Source: Paracoccaceae bacterium
Lineage (GTDB): Bacteria; Pseudomonadota; Alphaproteobacteria; Rhodobacterales; Rhodobacteraceae
Direction: 5' to 3'
NCBI GenBank assembly: GCA_030066175.1
Contig: JASJCC010000003.1
Location: 1 to 55,600 of the forward strand
DNA: 55,600 nucleotides
Made by a program: the position numbers and the translations under genes. The notes under the pieces were generated by a model that made no database searches, was not told the origin of the DNA, and worked only from the letters and a program-made list of their open reading frames with translations. Of this stretch, positions 24,679 through 34,249 are shown piece after piece; the stretch's first letter is position 1, and each line of letters opens with the position of its first letter.

Positions 24679-25592
24679 CTTTGCTGAGCGTCGGCCTGTA
24701 GAGTTGTGCGATTCCAGAAGGGAGCGCCACAAGGACCTCCGCAAAACTTCATTTCAGGCCGATGGGCAAGAGGGATACGGACCCTAGACGGTTACAACAT
24801 TTCGGCAGCTGAGTCCGCTCCATTTCATGTTTGTGCGCGGCGCAGCGAATGACGGAAAAGGCAGCGAGCGCCGAAAACCCTAGGTGCACGACCGGTGCCG
24901 GGCAACCTTCTGCGTCGCCGAAAAATGTCACTCTGTTGGTCAGAACACCAAGTCGAGTGCCGGGTGTGGTTTTCGCTGCGAGCGCATCAATCTGCATCGT
25001 CCGTAAACTGTGCCTTGACCGGTTGAACCACACGGCAGCCAGCAAAAAAAACGGGCAATCCCTCGGTGATACGGCATCGCGATCTCGACAAATGCACGGT
25101 CATCGTCGGCGCGAGCGCGTGCAGCGAGAACTCGCCAGTTCTGCAGTTCGCTGAGTCTATTGAATAATCGTCAAGATTTTGGGATTGGCAATACATGCTA
25201 GCATGTTTTGTTTTGAGCGCCTACTGAAGTCAACATAGGCTATGCGCCTTCGCACCAATCTGACTTTGCAACAGAATTGGCCCAATGCGGCCATTACGTG
25301 CGAGCGGCGGTGCTGCATTACGGCTTCACCATTCCTGCTGCTCAATTGCTAGAGTCGTGACATCAGCTGGATCTTTGAACCCTTCCCGCTAGTCACGTGG
25401 CTGCACAGGACAATCCGCCAGCGCATGGTTGCAGGGATTAGAAAAGGCACGTTTGGCGAATATCGTGCTCCTATCCGCAACTTCCGCTGCACTGACGCTT
25501 GGGCAAAAGAAATACCGCGCTTCAGCAAATGAGGCCCCCAAACGAACTCAGCACAACGGCCCAGAACTAGCGACAAAGCACCGGCAGCTTAG
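24679..25592. other. Gene-poor region between luxI and the RTX gene
   Basis: About 910 bases. Frames of 60-107 codons exist on both strands, but they overlap one another and none has a recognisable domain or a convincing start. Probably eroded sequence. No terminator was identified after luxI. Confidence 0.35.
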
Positions 25593-28172
25593 TCACAGAA
25601 TCTCTATTAGACCCGCCAGCATTTCTGATTCAATGCCTCCACTGAAGACCAGGGAATTGTCTTCGGAGAATGTAAGTGCGTAGTCATTGCCGAGCTGACT
25701 GCCGAAGGTTTGAATAATCTGGTCCCCATTGAGACTTCCTGCCCAAAGGTCGCCATCTAATTGCAAACGATCGACGGATGTCTTGAAGTCCGCGATCCGG
25801 TCGTGTCCGCTTTTGAAGACAAACGTATCAGCGAGTGTTCCACCGCGGAGAAAGTCGTTACCCGCTCCTCCAGCAAGCGTGTCGAGACCTTGACCTCCAT
25901 AGAGTGTATCGTTTCCGGACCCGCCTTCAATTAGATCATTGCCCGTGCCTCCGTAGACCTGATCGTGCCCACCGCCGCCATAATGGAAATCCGCCCCCTC
26001 GTTTCCGTACAGCGTATCGTCGTCATTGTCGCCGAAGAGTTGATCGATCCCCGAGCCGCCATAGAGCGCATCGCGTCCGGTCCCACCCCAAAGCCAGTCG
26101 GCACCCTGATTTCCGTATACCTCGTCGTCGTCGGCATCACCGTAGATCGAGTCAACTCCTGTGCCTCCCGACGCGTAGTCATCTCCATCACCGCCCATTA
26201 GTTTGTCGGCGCCTGAACTCCCATGGAGCCTGTCATTGCCACTGCCGCCAAAGAGTAAGTCCCAACCGCTGTGCCCAACCAAGAAGTCGTTTCCGCCGTC
26301 GCCGTTTAGCGAGTCAATACCCTCCCCGCCACGTAGGCTGTCACTACCAGACCCGCCATGCAGAGCATCTTCTCCCGAATTGCCGTAGATCTCATCGTTT
26401 CCGCTATTGCCGTACAACGAGTCGGCCCCTTTGCCGCCGCGAAGCATGTCGTTGCCATCACCGGCACTGAAGTTGTCGGCGCCAACTCCGCCATTGTATT
26501 CAGTGGAAGTGCCTTCTGAACCTTCAGAACTAGGATTGGGATTAGGATTGGGGTCTAAATTCGATTTTTCAAAAACAAAGCGGACCGTCTCAAAATCGTT
26601 GATGAATTCATACTCGAATGTCCCGTCGGCTTTGATTTCGACATCCACCTCGGCTACTACGGGTACTTCAAAAAGACGCCTAAACAAATAAAGATCTTTG
26701 TCAGGCATAGAGGCGGAGTTTTCGTTATAGAATTCTCTCCAGGCCGATGAATCCATTACGGTCCGAACCGACACGGCCGTCACCGAGCCTATCGAGGCCC
26801 AGTCCGAGATATCGTACTCCTGCACAAGCCGGCCGGAGCCGCTGGAACGATAGCCGTCAATGTCGGTCACACTTGAGAACAAGACATACCTGTCATCACC
26901 CTCGAAAGCATAGGAATTCACGGCGCCTGCACCGTCGCGCGTTTCCCAATTGTAGTAGGTCGCATTCCAGAGGCCTTGGTCGTCGAGGTTGCCTTCAAGC
27001 AAGCTCGTTCCGGGAAGGCTCTCCGCCATCAATTTCAGTACTTGGCCGCCATGGCTTAGGTCAGCATCATTCTCATCGTTTGCCCAATGCCACTTAACGC
27101 CGTCAGTCGGCCGTTGATAGGAGCTGGCATTGTGTTTCGGATCAACCGTCCCCCACAGCGCTAGGTCGTCATATCCCAATGAGACCAGTTGGCTAAACAC
27201 ATCTAGCGTGCCCGAACCTTGCCGCGCTCCAATGTCATTATTCTCAAGCCGGAACGGTTCGCGAAGGTCTAGAAGCTCTTCATAGCCCTTGCTAGGGCTG
27301 CCGACCCCCCAAGCCGAGGCGTACAGCTTCACATCGCCCCAGTTGTCGCCGAGCGCCTCTTTCCACGAGTTGAGTATTTCTTTTTCGAGACCATAGTCAA
27401 AACTCGACGCAGAGCCGACGAGGCCCGCGTGGCTGACCAGTTGATCAATGTGAGAAAGAACATCTGATTGATGTGCAAATTTCGATGCGCCTGTTTCATT
27501 GTCAGAGAATCCGTCCAAATTGTTTATTATAAGGTCATTTGAGAAGTGGTTAATGCCCATCTGAACGGCAATTTCGATTCCTGACAGCCCCTGAATGCCG
27601 GAGTGATTGGCGAACTCAACAAGCGCACGATGGGCGAGCGTGCCGTAACTCCAACCCCCATAGCCCATCCAATTTGTCTCGTTTCCAATCTCAAGAGTGA
27701 TCGTATTGCCGCCAGCGAGGAAGTCTATTGCGGTGTCATAATACCCGTCGCGCGCCGAAAGCCGGTCAAAGAAGGTCCGGATATCTCCAGTGAAGTCCTC
27801 CAAAGCGTCCCGTTGAGCATCAGTGATATCGCCGGGAATCGGCAACCCGCCGGCCTTGTGGAATCCGAATGTCGGAAGGATCATCGAAAAGTCGTGGTCG
27901 GTATCCAGCAGACTCCGCAATGTGTTTGTCAGACCTTTGTGGGAGGGTCCGATTAGGACATCGGGATTCATCAGATCGTATTGTCCCTGTCCGCTCTTGT
28001 TTTCCGCCATCGTTCCGCCCGGATAGCGCATGGCGCCCTCGAAATAGCCTTTGCTTTCCTGCTTGTGGTTCTTTAGGTCTGTGAATGCGGTGAAAATATC
28101 GCCAAAAGAACCAGCAGAGACCTGCGGTGCTCCATGAATGCTGCTGGCGACTGTTCCTAGTAGTTTTTTCAT
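25593..28172 (-). CDS. Secreted RTX protein with N-terminal glycoside-hydrolase-like domain
   Basis: 859 residues from the ATG at 28172 (AGAGG upstream); the longer frame from a TTG lacks a ribosome-binding site. Residues about 20-400 look like a clan GH-A-type TIM barrel: F-E-G-A-M-R-Y-P-G-G-T-M-A-E-N, then T-L-E-I-G-N-E-T-N-W (E165, candidate acid/base) and later W-G-T-V-D-P-K-H-N-A. Residues about 400-540 form a beta-rich module. A linker of N-P-N-P-N-P then S-S-E-G-S-E-G-T follows. About 22 RTX nonapeptides lie at about 565-780 (G-G-S-G-N-D-x-L-x type). The end (D-T-F-V-F-K-S-G-H-D-R-I-A-D-F, then a hydrophobic C-terminus L-A-G-L-I-E-I-L) is typical of type I secretion substrates. Likely a secreted polysaccharide-active enzyme; the substrate is unknown. 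Confidence 0.82.
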   Translation of the reverse strand: MKKLLGTVASSIHGAPQVSAGSFGDIFTAFTDLKNHKQESKGYFEGAMRYPGGTMAENKSGQGQYDLMNPDVLIGPSHKGLTNTLRSLLDTDHDFSMILPTFGFHKAGGLPIPGDITDAQRDALEDFTGDIRTFFDRLSARDGYYDTAIDFLAGGNTITLEIGNETNWMGYGGWSYGTLAHRALVEFANHSGIQGLSGIEIAVQMGINHFSNDLIINNLDGFSDNETGASKFAHQSDVLSHIDQLVSHAGLVGSASSFDYGLEKEILNSWKEALGDNWGDVKLYASAWGVGSPSKGYEELLDLREPFRLENNDIGARQGSGTLDVFSQLVSLGYDDLALWGTVDPKHNASSYQRPTDGVKWHWANDENDADLSHGGQVLKLMAESLPGTSLLEGNLDDQGLWNATYYNWETRDGAGAVNSYAFEGDDRYVLFSSVTDIDGYRSSGSGRLVQEYDISDWASIGSVTAVSVRTVMDSSAWREFYNENSASMPDKDLYLFRRLFEVPVVAEVDVEIKADGTFEYEFINDFETVRFVFEKSNLDPNPNPNPSSEGSEGTSTEYNGGVGADNFSAGDGNDMLRGGKGADSLYGNSGNDEIYGNSGEDALHGGSGSDSLRGGEGIDSLNGDGGNDFLVGHSGWDLLFGGSGNDRLHGSSGADKLMGGDGDDYASGGTGVDSIYGDADDDEVYGNQGADWLWGGTGRDALYGGSGIDQLFGDNDDDTLYGNEGADFHYGGGGHDQVYGGTGNDLIEGGSGNDTLYGGQGLDTLAGGAGNDFLRGGTLADTFVFKSGHDRIADFKTSVDRLQLDGDLWAGSLNGDQIIQTFGSQLGNDYALTFSEDNSLVFSGGIESEMLAGLIEIL

Positions 28173-28651
28173 CGTGACCTCTACAGCTCGACCTCTTCCG
28201 ACCGGATTTCCGATCCGGCGGAAAACTGTGCTGTTGGTCACATCACTTTTTGCTTTGGCGCTATATTGTTTGGAATTCGGCAGCTTGTTGAATATCAATT
28301 GGGATTTGATTTTTCTTTAATCTCTTAAATTTTGTTCATTTCAATATTCAGTCTTTTTTCTTGAAAATTCTTATTCAAAATTCAAAAAAATCGCAGATTC
28401 TCTGAAATACTTGATGAAGCGTGTGATTCACGGAAATTTCTGTGGGCTTCGGGCAAGGGTTAATATCAGTGATCCGGTAGATCATTTATCTCGACTGCCC
28501 CCCTCAGAGCCGAGGGGCTCGCCAACGAGTAGGGTTGGCAATCTCAAGTCGCCAAGGAGCGTTGAGCACCTTCTTATGCAAACGTTGGCTCTGTGGGGCC
28601 GCCAGCGCCGGTGGGAAAAGGCAGGTTGAGGTATTCTCCGGCCAGGGCATG

Positions 28652-29095
28652 GTGCGAGTTAATGCGATCCGAGAGGTACGCATTTCCGAGCAGACTCTCT
28701 ATCGCTGGCGTTAGCAGTATGGCGGGATAGGAACCAACCAACTGAAGGAACTAGAGCGCCTTAAGAGCGAGGTATCGAACGTGATCGGTCCGAGAGAGAC
28801 GCCGACCATTGAATGGCTGAACAAAGCTGTGTCACGCCTGATTCTCGATAGACTGATCCTGAACGAGGCCGCCCGGAGAGACTTCTAAGCCCCGCCCGCC
28901 GATGTGCTTGCGTGAGTCAGTTGCGGGGTCAGCTCCGAGGGACAGAGGGCGGACAAGCCGGATGTTTCGTTAGCATTGCCGACGCAGCGCCAGCTGCCGA
29001 GGTGCCGTGCCGACGAAGATCGTCGGGTCGCCGAGGTGGTCGAGCTTGCCCACCAGTATTGTGGCTATGGCTACCGTAGGATCGTGGGGCGCGAA
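28652..29095 (+). pseudogene. Remnant of an IS3-family orfA and orfB start
   Basis: The frame from 28652 reads V-R-I-S-E-Q-T-L-Y-R-W-R, stop (TAG), Q-Y-G-G-I-G-T-N-Q-L-K-E-L-E-R-L and later L-I-L-D-R-L-I-L-N-E-A-A-R-R-D-F, stop at 28886. This is an IS3-group OrfA with one nonsense codon and an altered middle. From about 28965 traces of OrfB follow (L-P-R-C-R-A-D-E-D-R-R-V-A-E-V-V-E-L-A, then Y-C-G-Y-G-Y-R-R-I-V-G), after which homology ends. Non-functional. Confidence 0.82.
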
Positions 29096-29337
29096 ACAAA
29101 GAGCGGAACAGTGGGCCCAGCCGCTAACTGGCTGTTATGGATTCTGTGTGAAACGTAAAAACGCGGACCGTCCTAATCCGCGAAGAACCACTTTCCCGCA
29201 GCAGCCGCGCACTCTCTCACCCCTGGCGCGGCTGCAGTTCATTTTATGGTAACCAACATCCGATAGGCAGTGCTGGCGAGCAGTCACTAAACCTATCAAC
29301 TGACCACCGAAACCGAAACCGAAACCAAAATAAGCAG

Positions 29338-29364
29338 TCATCGGCCGCCTAGGGCGGCCGATGA
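29338..29364. repeat. Perfect 12-bp inverted repeat, 3-base loop
   Basis: TCATCGGCCGCC-TAG-GGCGGCCGATGA. No T-run follows at once, so it is a hairpin of unclear role, possibly the transcript end of a lost element. Confidence 0.6.
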
Positions 29365-29429
29365 GGCATTAACCGATTTTCAATAGGGTGGAAGCGACCG
29401 ATTGGGAGCAGCCCAGTAACGAGTAACAG

Positions 29430-29468
29430 ACGCCGCGCCTCCCACTCCGGGGCGCGGCGTGTTTCGTT
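29430..29468 (+). terminator. GC-rich hairpin resembling a rho-independent terminator
   Basis: ACGCCGCGCC, an 11-base loop, then GGCGCGGCGT, followed by GTTTCGTT. The stem is perfect over 10 bp but the T-run is weak. No gene clearly ends just before it. Confidence 0.45.
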
Positions 29469-29552
29469 CGTAAAGCACGCAAGGCCGGACTGATCTTCAT
29501 CCTGCTCCATGGTGCGAGATCGCCGGTTTGAGACCGTGAATCTCGAGAATCT

Positions 29553-29668
29553 GTTGCATGTTCGGTGTCGGAGAATAGAGCGTCAAAGCTGCGTGATATG
29601 GTTAAATCCCAATGCGTTACGCCGAACATGCAACTGGGAACCAAACATGCAACTCAAGTTGCATGTTT
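29553..29668. repeat. Cluster of ACATGCAAC inverted repeats
   Basis: GTTGCATGTTCGG (29553-29565) pairs perfectly with CCGAACATGCAAC (29622-29634), 56 bases apart. Directly after, AAACATGCAACT-CA-AGTTGCATGTTT (29643-29668) is a perfect palindrome. The core ACATGCAAC thus occurs four times in 116 bases, two per strand. Such clustering suggests a binding site for a dimeric protein or a recombination site. Confidence 0.7.
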
Positions 29669-29719
29669 CAAAGCCCGATTGTGGCGCAATCCTCCAATTC
29701 CAGGACTTCTCACAGGGCC

Positions 29720-29745
29720 TGACCTTCCCCCGCAATTAGGGCCGG
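29720..29745. repeat. Orphan IS3-type terminal repeat
   Basis: The 26 bases starting TGACCTTCCCCCGC differ at only two positions (GC to AA) from the left end of the complete IS3 element at 22456. No transposase gene is attached. It is a leftover end, or a trace of excision or recombination between copies. Confidence 0.75.
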
Positions 29746-29933
29746 TACTGCATGGAACTCGGATGAATCGAACGCCCCTATTGCGGGCCGCAAGTGCCAA
29801 CTCTGGTGAACTCGACAGTTTGAAGTGAATAACCCTTGGAAATTCGGTGGGATGACCCATACGAGTAACACAATTTAAGAGCATCCCTGTCACCTTGTTC
29901 CACGGGTGATCATAATCAACGAGGGGATGAACC

Positions 29934-30803
29934 ATGCATGTGGGGATGCACAGCCACGGAAATTGGCAACAGCACGTTTTTAGCGGGCCTCCGAGCCGCG
30001 GAGAGCGCTTGGTGGCGCGGAATGACCAAAACAACGACGGAAAGCTCAGCACGGCAGAGCTGCAAGGCATCAAACTAGGACGCCGCATGAGCGTCGACAA
30101 GTTCGCACGCTTGGACCGCGATGACGATGGCATGCTTGAGGCCAGCGAGCTCAGCCGAAAGAAAGCTCGACGCATCGACGTACCCAGCTTGATGGAACAG
30201 GTGGTCGCGGCGCGCTTCGCTGACTACTTGGCTGCCAATTCCGAGCCGCAGGTGAAACCGGATGCATCCAAGGTAGCTGAGGCGGTTATTGCGCGGCTCG
30301 ATGGAGATGGTAGCGCCGGTCTTAATTCCGAGGAAATCGCGGGGACCCGCTTGGCAGAAAGACTCGGTTCAGGTTTCTATGAGTTGGACGGTGACAAGAA
30401 TGGCGCCCTCGACAAGCACGAGCTGACCTCCTTCATCTCCAAGGCATATCTCGGAGAGGCTGAGGCCCACTCGCAAGCCGTACCAGTAGTGGCCAATGAG
30501 GATTCCAAGTTGGAAGACGTTAAACCGACAGCTTCGGATGTGGTCAATCCAGACGTTTTTTGGGTTTCGACCGAAGCTACCGAACCTGTCGATCCGACAA
30601 TCCAAACGGAACCTGTCGAAGCTGCAGAGGCGCAATCCTCATCGGTGGCAGTCTCTGAGCCTTCATCTTCAGTGGCGTACGTCGATCAGATCCGTGCTTC
30701 GTTCGAGGCGGCGCTTGAGGTTCTCAAGAGCGGGGCAGACCAGAGATCGGCCTATGATGTCGTCCGCACGCTCTATGCAGAGGTGAGCGGGATAATCGGC
30801 TAG
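29934..30803 (+). CDS. EF-hand calcium-binding protein
   Basis: 289 residues with GAGGGG 7 bases before the ATG. Four EF-hand loops: D-Q-N-N-D-G-K-L-S-T-A-E-L, D-R-D-D-D-G-M-L-E-A-S-E-L, D-G-D-G-S-A-G-L-N-S-E-E-I and D-G-D-K-N-G-A-L-D-K-H-E-L. They are arranged as two pairs (about residues 30-75 and 120-170), so up to four Ca2+ ions could bind. There is no signal peptide; the N-terminus is His-rich (M-H-V-G-M-H-S-H-G-N). Residues 180-240 are an acidic Glu/Val/Ser linker and the C-terminal 50 residues are helical. A cytoplasmic calcium sensor or buffer is likely; a partner is not evident. It stands alone. Confidence 0.85.
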   Translation: MHVGMHSHGNWQQHVFSGPPSRGERLVARNDQNNDGKLSTAELQGIKLGRRMSVDKFARLDRDDDGMLEASELSRKKARRIDVPSLMEQVVAARFADYLAANSEPQVKPDASKVAEAVIARLDGDGSAGLNSEEIAGTRLAERLGSGFYELDGDKNGALDKHELTSFISKAYLGEAEAHSQAVPVVANEDSKLEDVKPTASDVVNPDVFWVSTEATEPVDPTIQTEPVEAAEAQSSSVAVSEPSSSVAYVDQIRASFEAALEVLKSGADQRSAYDVVRTLYAEVSGIIG

Positions 30804-31115
30804 GCGTAGACTAGCAGTCGCCGCACAGTTGGGTTGTTCGTCATCAAATATAGCGTTGCTTGATCGGTGAAATGTCCAGTTGGTGGGCCGCCCTTTGCAT
30901 GACCTTCCATGCGGCAGAACCGATCAAAGTCCGGTTTGGGCAAGCTGCCTTGCGGCGCCGAGTTGATTGACGATGGTCTCCTCGGGGCCGCTGGCAACGT
31001 CGCCACTCACATCAAAGCAGGAGACATTTCTGCAAGGCAGCCAAGGCCTTGGTGTGAATAGCTCGGTCGCAGGCTTAGGCTGCCTTATCTTACACTTGAC
31101 CAAGGATTGCGCAGC
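30804..31115. other. Intergenic region
   Basis: About 310 bases between the EF-hand gene and the integrase pseudogene. No gene, hairpin or repeat was supported. Confidence 0.4.
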
Positions 31116-32555
31116 ATGAGCAGTTTCAACTGGCGGCCCGACCTCAGTGACCCAGACATCCAGTGCGATCTTCCGCCCCGGGACGGCATCTATTTCAACC
31201 TGATCTCCTACTGCCGACATATTGGGCTGAGGAAGACCGAACCTGACACAGGAACATGGGTTGCCCGCGTCCGAAAAAAGGACGGCGGCTACAAGCAACA
31301 TGCTCTTGGCTATGCCTGGCTCAAAGGCGAGCCGATCCTCAGCTTCGACGACGCTCTTATCCGCGCAGAGGCATGATTTCAGACGGAGCCGGTTCGAGCG
31401 GTTGCCTCTGAGCCCTACCAGATCGGCTCAAAACGCTGCCTCAACATCTGCCCGATTGGCTCCGTCTATTCCGTGGGACACGCCTTGGCTGACTATCTCG
31501 ACTGGAAACGCATTGCCGCGACGCGATCGCATTTCGAGACGCTGGTCAGCCTGATCAATTATCATCTGGTTCCGCGCGTGTCGCAGATACCGGCTGAGGA
31601 TTTCAACGGCCGGCACTTCTACGACCTCGCCATGGATGTTATCGAGACGCCTCCCAAGATGGGGCAAAAGACGCCTGGCCCACGGGTGCCGATTCAACGT
31701 CTGTCAGAAGACGAACTGCGGCGTCGTAAGAAGACGCTGAACGCGTTGATCAGCATCCTGCGGGGAGCGTTCGATATTGCCTGGGAACGCGGTGCGCTCC
31801 ATACCGACAGACCCAAACGATGTCTGCGCCGGGTTCCGAAAGTGGACCGTCCACGCGTGATCTTTCTTGATCGCACCGAGTGCCGGTTGCTAATCGGTGC
31901 CTGTCATCCAGATCTCAAGACACTTGTCAGAGCGGCGCTCTACACAGGCTGCCGCGCGAATGAACTCATTCAGATGCGGGTTGGTGACGTCAGCGACCGG
32001 ATGAACTCCGTCTTTATCTCCTCGCCAAAAGGGCGGCGCAGCCGTCACGTATTCCTACCATCGGAGGGTGTCGTGTTTTTCCGTGCGTTGGCCAACGGGC
32101 GGCTGTCATCCGACCGGCTATTCCGAAAGGAAAATGGACGGATTTGGGGCGGCGAGTACAAGTCCTACTTCCAGGCGGCGCGCGGCCAAGCGAGGTTACC
32201 TGCCTCCCTGACCTTTCACAGGCTCCGCCACACCTATGCCAGCCAGCTCGTTCAATCGGGCGCATCGCTGATGATCGTCGCCGAGCAGTTGGGACATGCA
32301 AACACTCAAACGGTCAGCGCCACCTACGGGCACCTTGTGACGCAGCATCGGGAGTCCGAGATCGAGCGATGTTTCGAACCACTCGCCAGCCCGAATTCGC
32401 AGAAATTACCCGATTGTCTTGCAACAAAAGCCGAAAGCCCATCTGACCGAAGCGATCTACCCAGGTTCATTCATCGAGAGGTCACCTCGTGGCCGAGATC
32501 GAACTTTTCGCGCTTGTCCGGTCCACTTCTTCAGGAACTCCGGAATTCCCGGTAG
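31116..32555 (+). pseudogene. Phage-type tyrosine integrase with one in-frame TGA
   Basis: One frame of about 480 codons runs from an ATG at 31116 to the stop at 32553-32555, broken by TGA at 31374-31376 in A-E-A-*-F-Q-T-E-P. A tryptophan (TGG) or arginine is plausible there. The N-terminal part has an AP2-like arm domain (T-W-V-A-R-V-R-K-K-D-G-G-Y-K-Q-H-A-L-G-Y). The core-binding domain follows, then the catalytic domain with T-G-C-R-A-N-E-L (Arg), H-R-L-R-H-T-Y-A (H-x-x-R), L-G-H-A-N-T-Q-T and the nucleophile in S-A-T-Y-G-H-L. Downstream of the stop a GTG at 31473 could still give a 360-residue protein with core-binding and catalytic domains but no arm domain, so residual activity is possible. 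Confidence 0.82.
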
Positions 32556-32760
32556 GCCCTAGGCTTCGTCCCTTGAATTGATAAACCGGAAGACCTCGCG
32601 GTTTGGTACGCTTGGGAGGGATTTCTGCATTACTAGCGAAGCAGTTCTCTCTGAATACGTACCCGCCTGTTTGCGGTGGGTTAACCAATTTCGCGAAATA
32701 CTCTGACACCTTTCGTGGTCACGGGTCCGCCACCGCCCACATCAACCATGGCGGTCGGCG

Positions 32761-32976
32761 TTGCGAGTGTTTGGTTCAGCGCCAAGGGGTGCCATCAGGC
32801 CCCCTTGGCGATACCGGCAGAGGCCAAAACTGATCACCCCAGCACCTGCCAACGACAACCGGCCCCCGATACGCCTCGGGCGAGCACGCCTTTCAGTCAT
32901 GCTCGCTCTGGGTTTTCCGATCCTCGGGGTGAACCTACGGTCGATCTACATTCTGATCGAAGCTCTATTTGTTTGA
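32761..32976 (+). CDS. Small membrane protein with A-N-D-N-R-P-P motif (possibly partial)
   Basis: The frame ends with P-A-P-A-N-D-N-R-P-P-I-R-L-G-R-A-R-L and a single hydrophobic helix (V-M-L-A-L-G-F-P-I-L-G-V-N), then Y-I-L-I-E-A-L-F. The A-N-D-N-R-P-P motif recurs in alphaproteobacterial proteins, so this looks real, but the start is unclear (TTG at 32761, no good ribosome-binding site). It may be a C-terminal fragment. About 200 bases on either side hold nothing recognisable. Confidence 0.4.
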   Translation: MRVFGSAPRGAIRPPWRYRQRPKLITPAPANDNRPPIRLGRARLSVMLALGFPILGVNLRSIYILIEALFV

Positions 32977-33166
32977 GTTTCAGGTTAGGTTTCAGTCAGT
33001 TGATAGGTTTATTGGCTCGATGACCGATCCTTGCCGGCGATTGGATAACATTCGATTGAAACTTCGCCCATGATGTGCTGGTGTTTGGCTTCCGGCCGAA
33101 CACCCAATCCTCATATTTGTGGAATGCGCCGCTGCCTTGCAGACTAGCCAGTGATCGTTCTCGCTT

Positions 33167-33550
33167 TCAATTTCCGTACGCCTCAAACGCAAACGCGAAG
33201 TGATCACTCCCCGGTATCGCCGCGTACGGCGTTACGAGATCGGAAATTAGTTCGTGCTGAATCGATGGTTTGTCGAAATCAAAGTTCTTGAGTAAGCGAA
33301 ACAGGAGTCTGCGCCGCAGGGCACGCTCTTCCTCGGCAAGATAATCAAGCATCAACGTCTCCGGACCTGAGGACGGTTGCTGGGAGTATGATGCGAAACC
33401 GGAAAGAAAGTGTTTCGTGGCGCGCAGCGAGTCATGGCGACAAATTGGGATGCCACCACTGGGTGGCCCGACTTGACGGTCAGTGCATGACCGGCCTTTG
33501 GTCCATTGGGCTGGAACCTCCACTTGATAAATGGAACGGGTATTCGACAT
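33167..33550 (-). CDS. Hypothetical protein
   Basis: 127 residues from the ATG at 33550 (M-S-N-T-R-S-I-Y-Q-V-E-V); the upstream extension is less protein-like. The C-terminal half has plausible helical segments (L-D-Y-L-A-E-E-E-R-A-L-R-R-R-L-L-F-R-L-L) and ends D-H-F-A-F-A-F-E-A-Y-G-N. No family, signal peptide or membrane helix was recognised. Confidence 0.45.
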   Translation of the reverse strand: MSNTRSIYQVEVPAQWTKGRSCTDRQVGPPSGGIPICRHDSLRATKHFLSGFASYSQQPSSGPETLMLDYLAEEERALRRRLLFRLLKNFDFDKPSIQHELISDLVTPYAAIPGSDHFAFAFEAYGN

Positions 33551-34249
33551 TCCCTGCTGCCTAAGGCTAAAGCGGGAGGCCGTGCAGTACGGCGCTCCCG
33601 TCATGGCTGAGCATTCGTTGGCAATCACCAACCACCGCTCTGACCGGGCCGCACGATTGCGGTCATTGACGCGAACGCGGCGAACGGCCGATCTGTCCGC
33701 GACTCGGTCATTGTTGCCTTCTATCCCGCGGCAGCTTGCCTGAACGTCCGGTCTTGATTCTGCGTCGCGATGCGCCAGGATTCGAAAGGCGATGCTGCGG
33801 GTGCGAGGTCGGTGGAAGGAACAGGTCTGCAGAGGGCTCTGTCCGGGCCTTCGCCGCGCGTTTCAAGAACGTCCGCTGCTACAAGCATCCGCCGTTCGCT
33901 GACGCGTCATTCCTGTTCGATTCACCGTCGACTGGGTCCAAGTTCCTTCGGCGCGACACAATACCCCCCTATGCTTTGGCAAGGGCGAACCTGCCACGAC
34001 GAGTATACGCTACCAAGAGTGGCGGCGACGTTGGGACCAAACACACAGACTGCATGCTCCAAAGGTGGTTTGTTCCCCAAAGAAGTTAGGCGGGTTCATG
34101 ACACGAGCGTTCAATTCTGGCGCACATCAATTGCTCAATTAATTGGCACACCGAAGCCTAAGGGTGGTTTGAGCACTAGTGATTCAATAGGCTCCTAGGA
34201 GTGTCGTGCTCGCCGCCGGCATTTGTGTGATCAAAGGGTGCCCGCCGGC
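33551..34249. other. Gene-poor region before the first sensor kinase
   Basis: About 700 bases with short overlapping frames on the plus strand, none with a known domain. Presumably it holds the kinase promoter. No repeat or hairpin stood out. Confidence 0.35.

Larger units (their letters stand above)
29096..29933. other. Intergenic region rich in inverted repeats and an orphan IS end
   Basis: About 840 bases with no credible gene. It holds a 12-bp-arm palindrome (29338-29364), a GC hairpin (29430-29460), a cluster of ACATGCAAC-type repeats (29553-29668) and a stray IS3 terminal repeat (29720-29745), each listed separately. A short CCGAAA tandem occurs near 29307-29328. Confidence 0.6.

Noticed and set aside
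24831-25154. 107-codon plus frame and a 98-codon minus frame over the same bases
   Set aside because: Neither shows a domain or ribosome-binding site; left as gene-poor.
29135-29341. Minus-strand frame starting with F-G-F-G-F-G-F-G-G
   Set aside because: The repeat comes from a short CCGAAA tandem; no ribosome-binding site and no further protein-like features.
33736-34089. 117-codon plus frame before the first kinase
   Set aside because: No recognisable domain, overlapping alternative frames, weak start.
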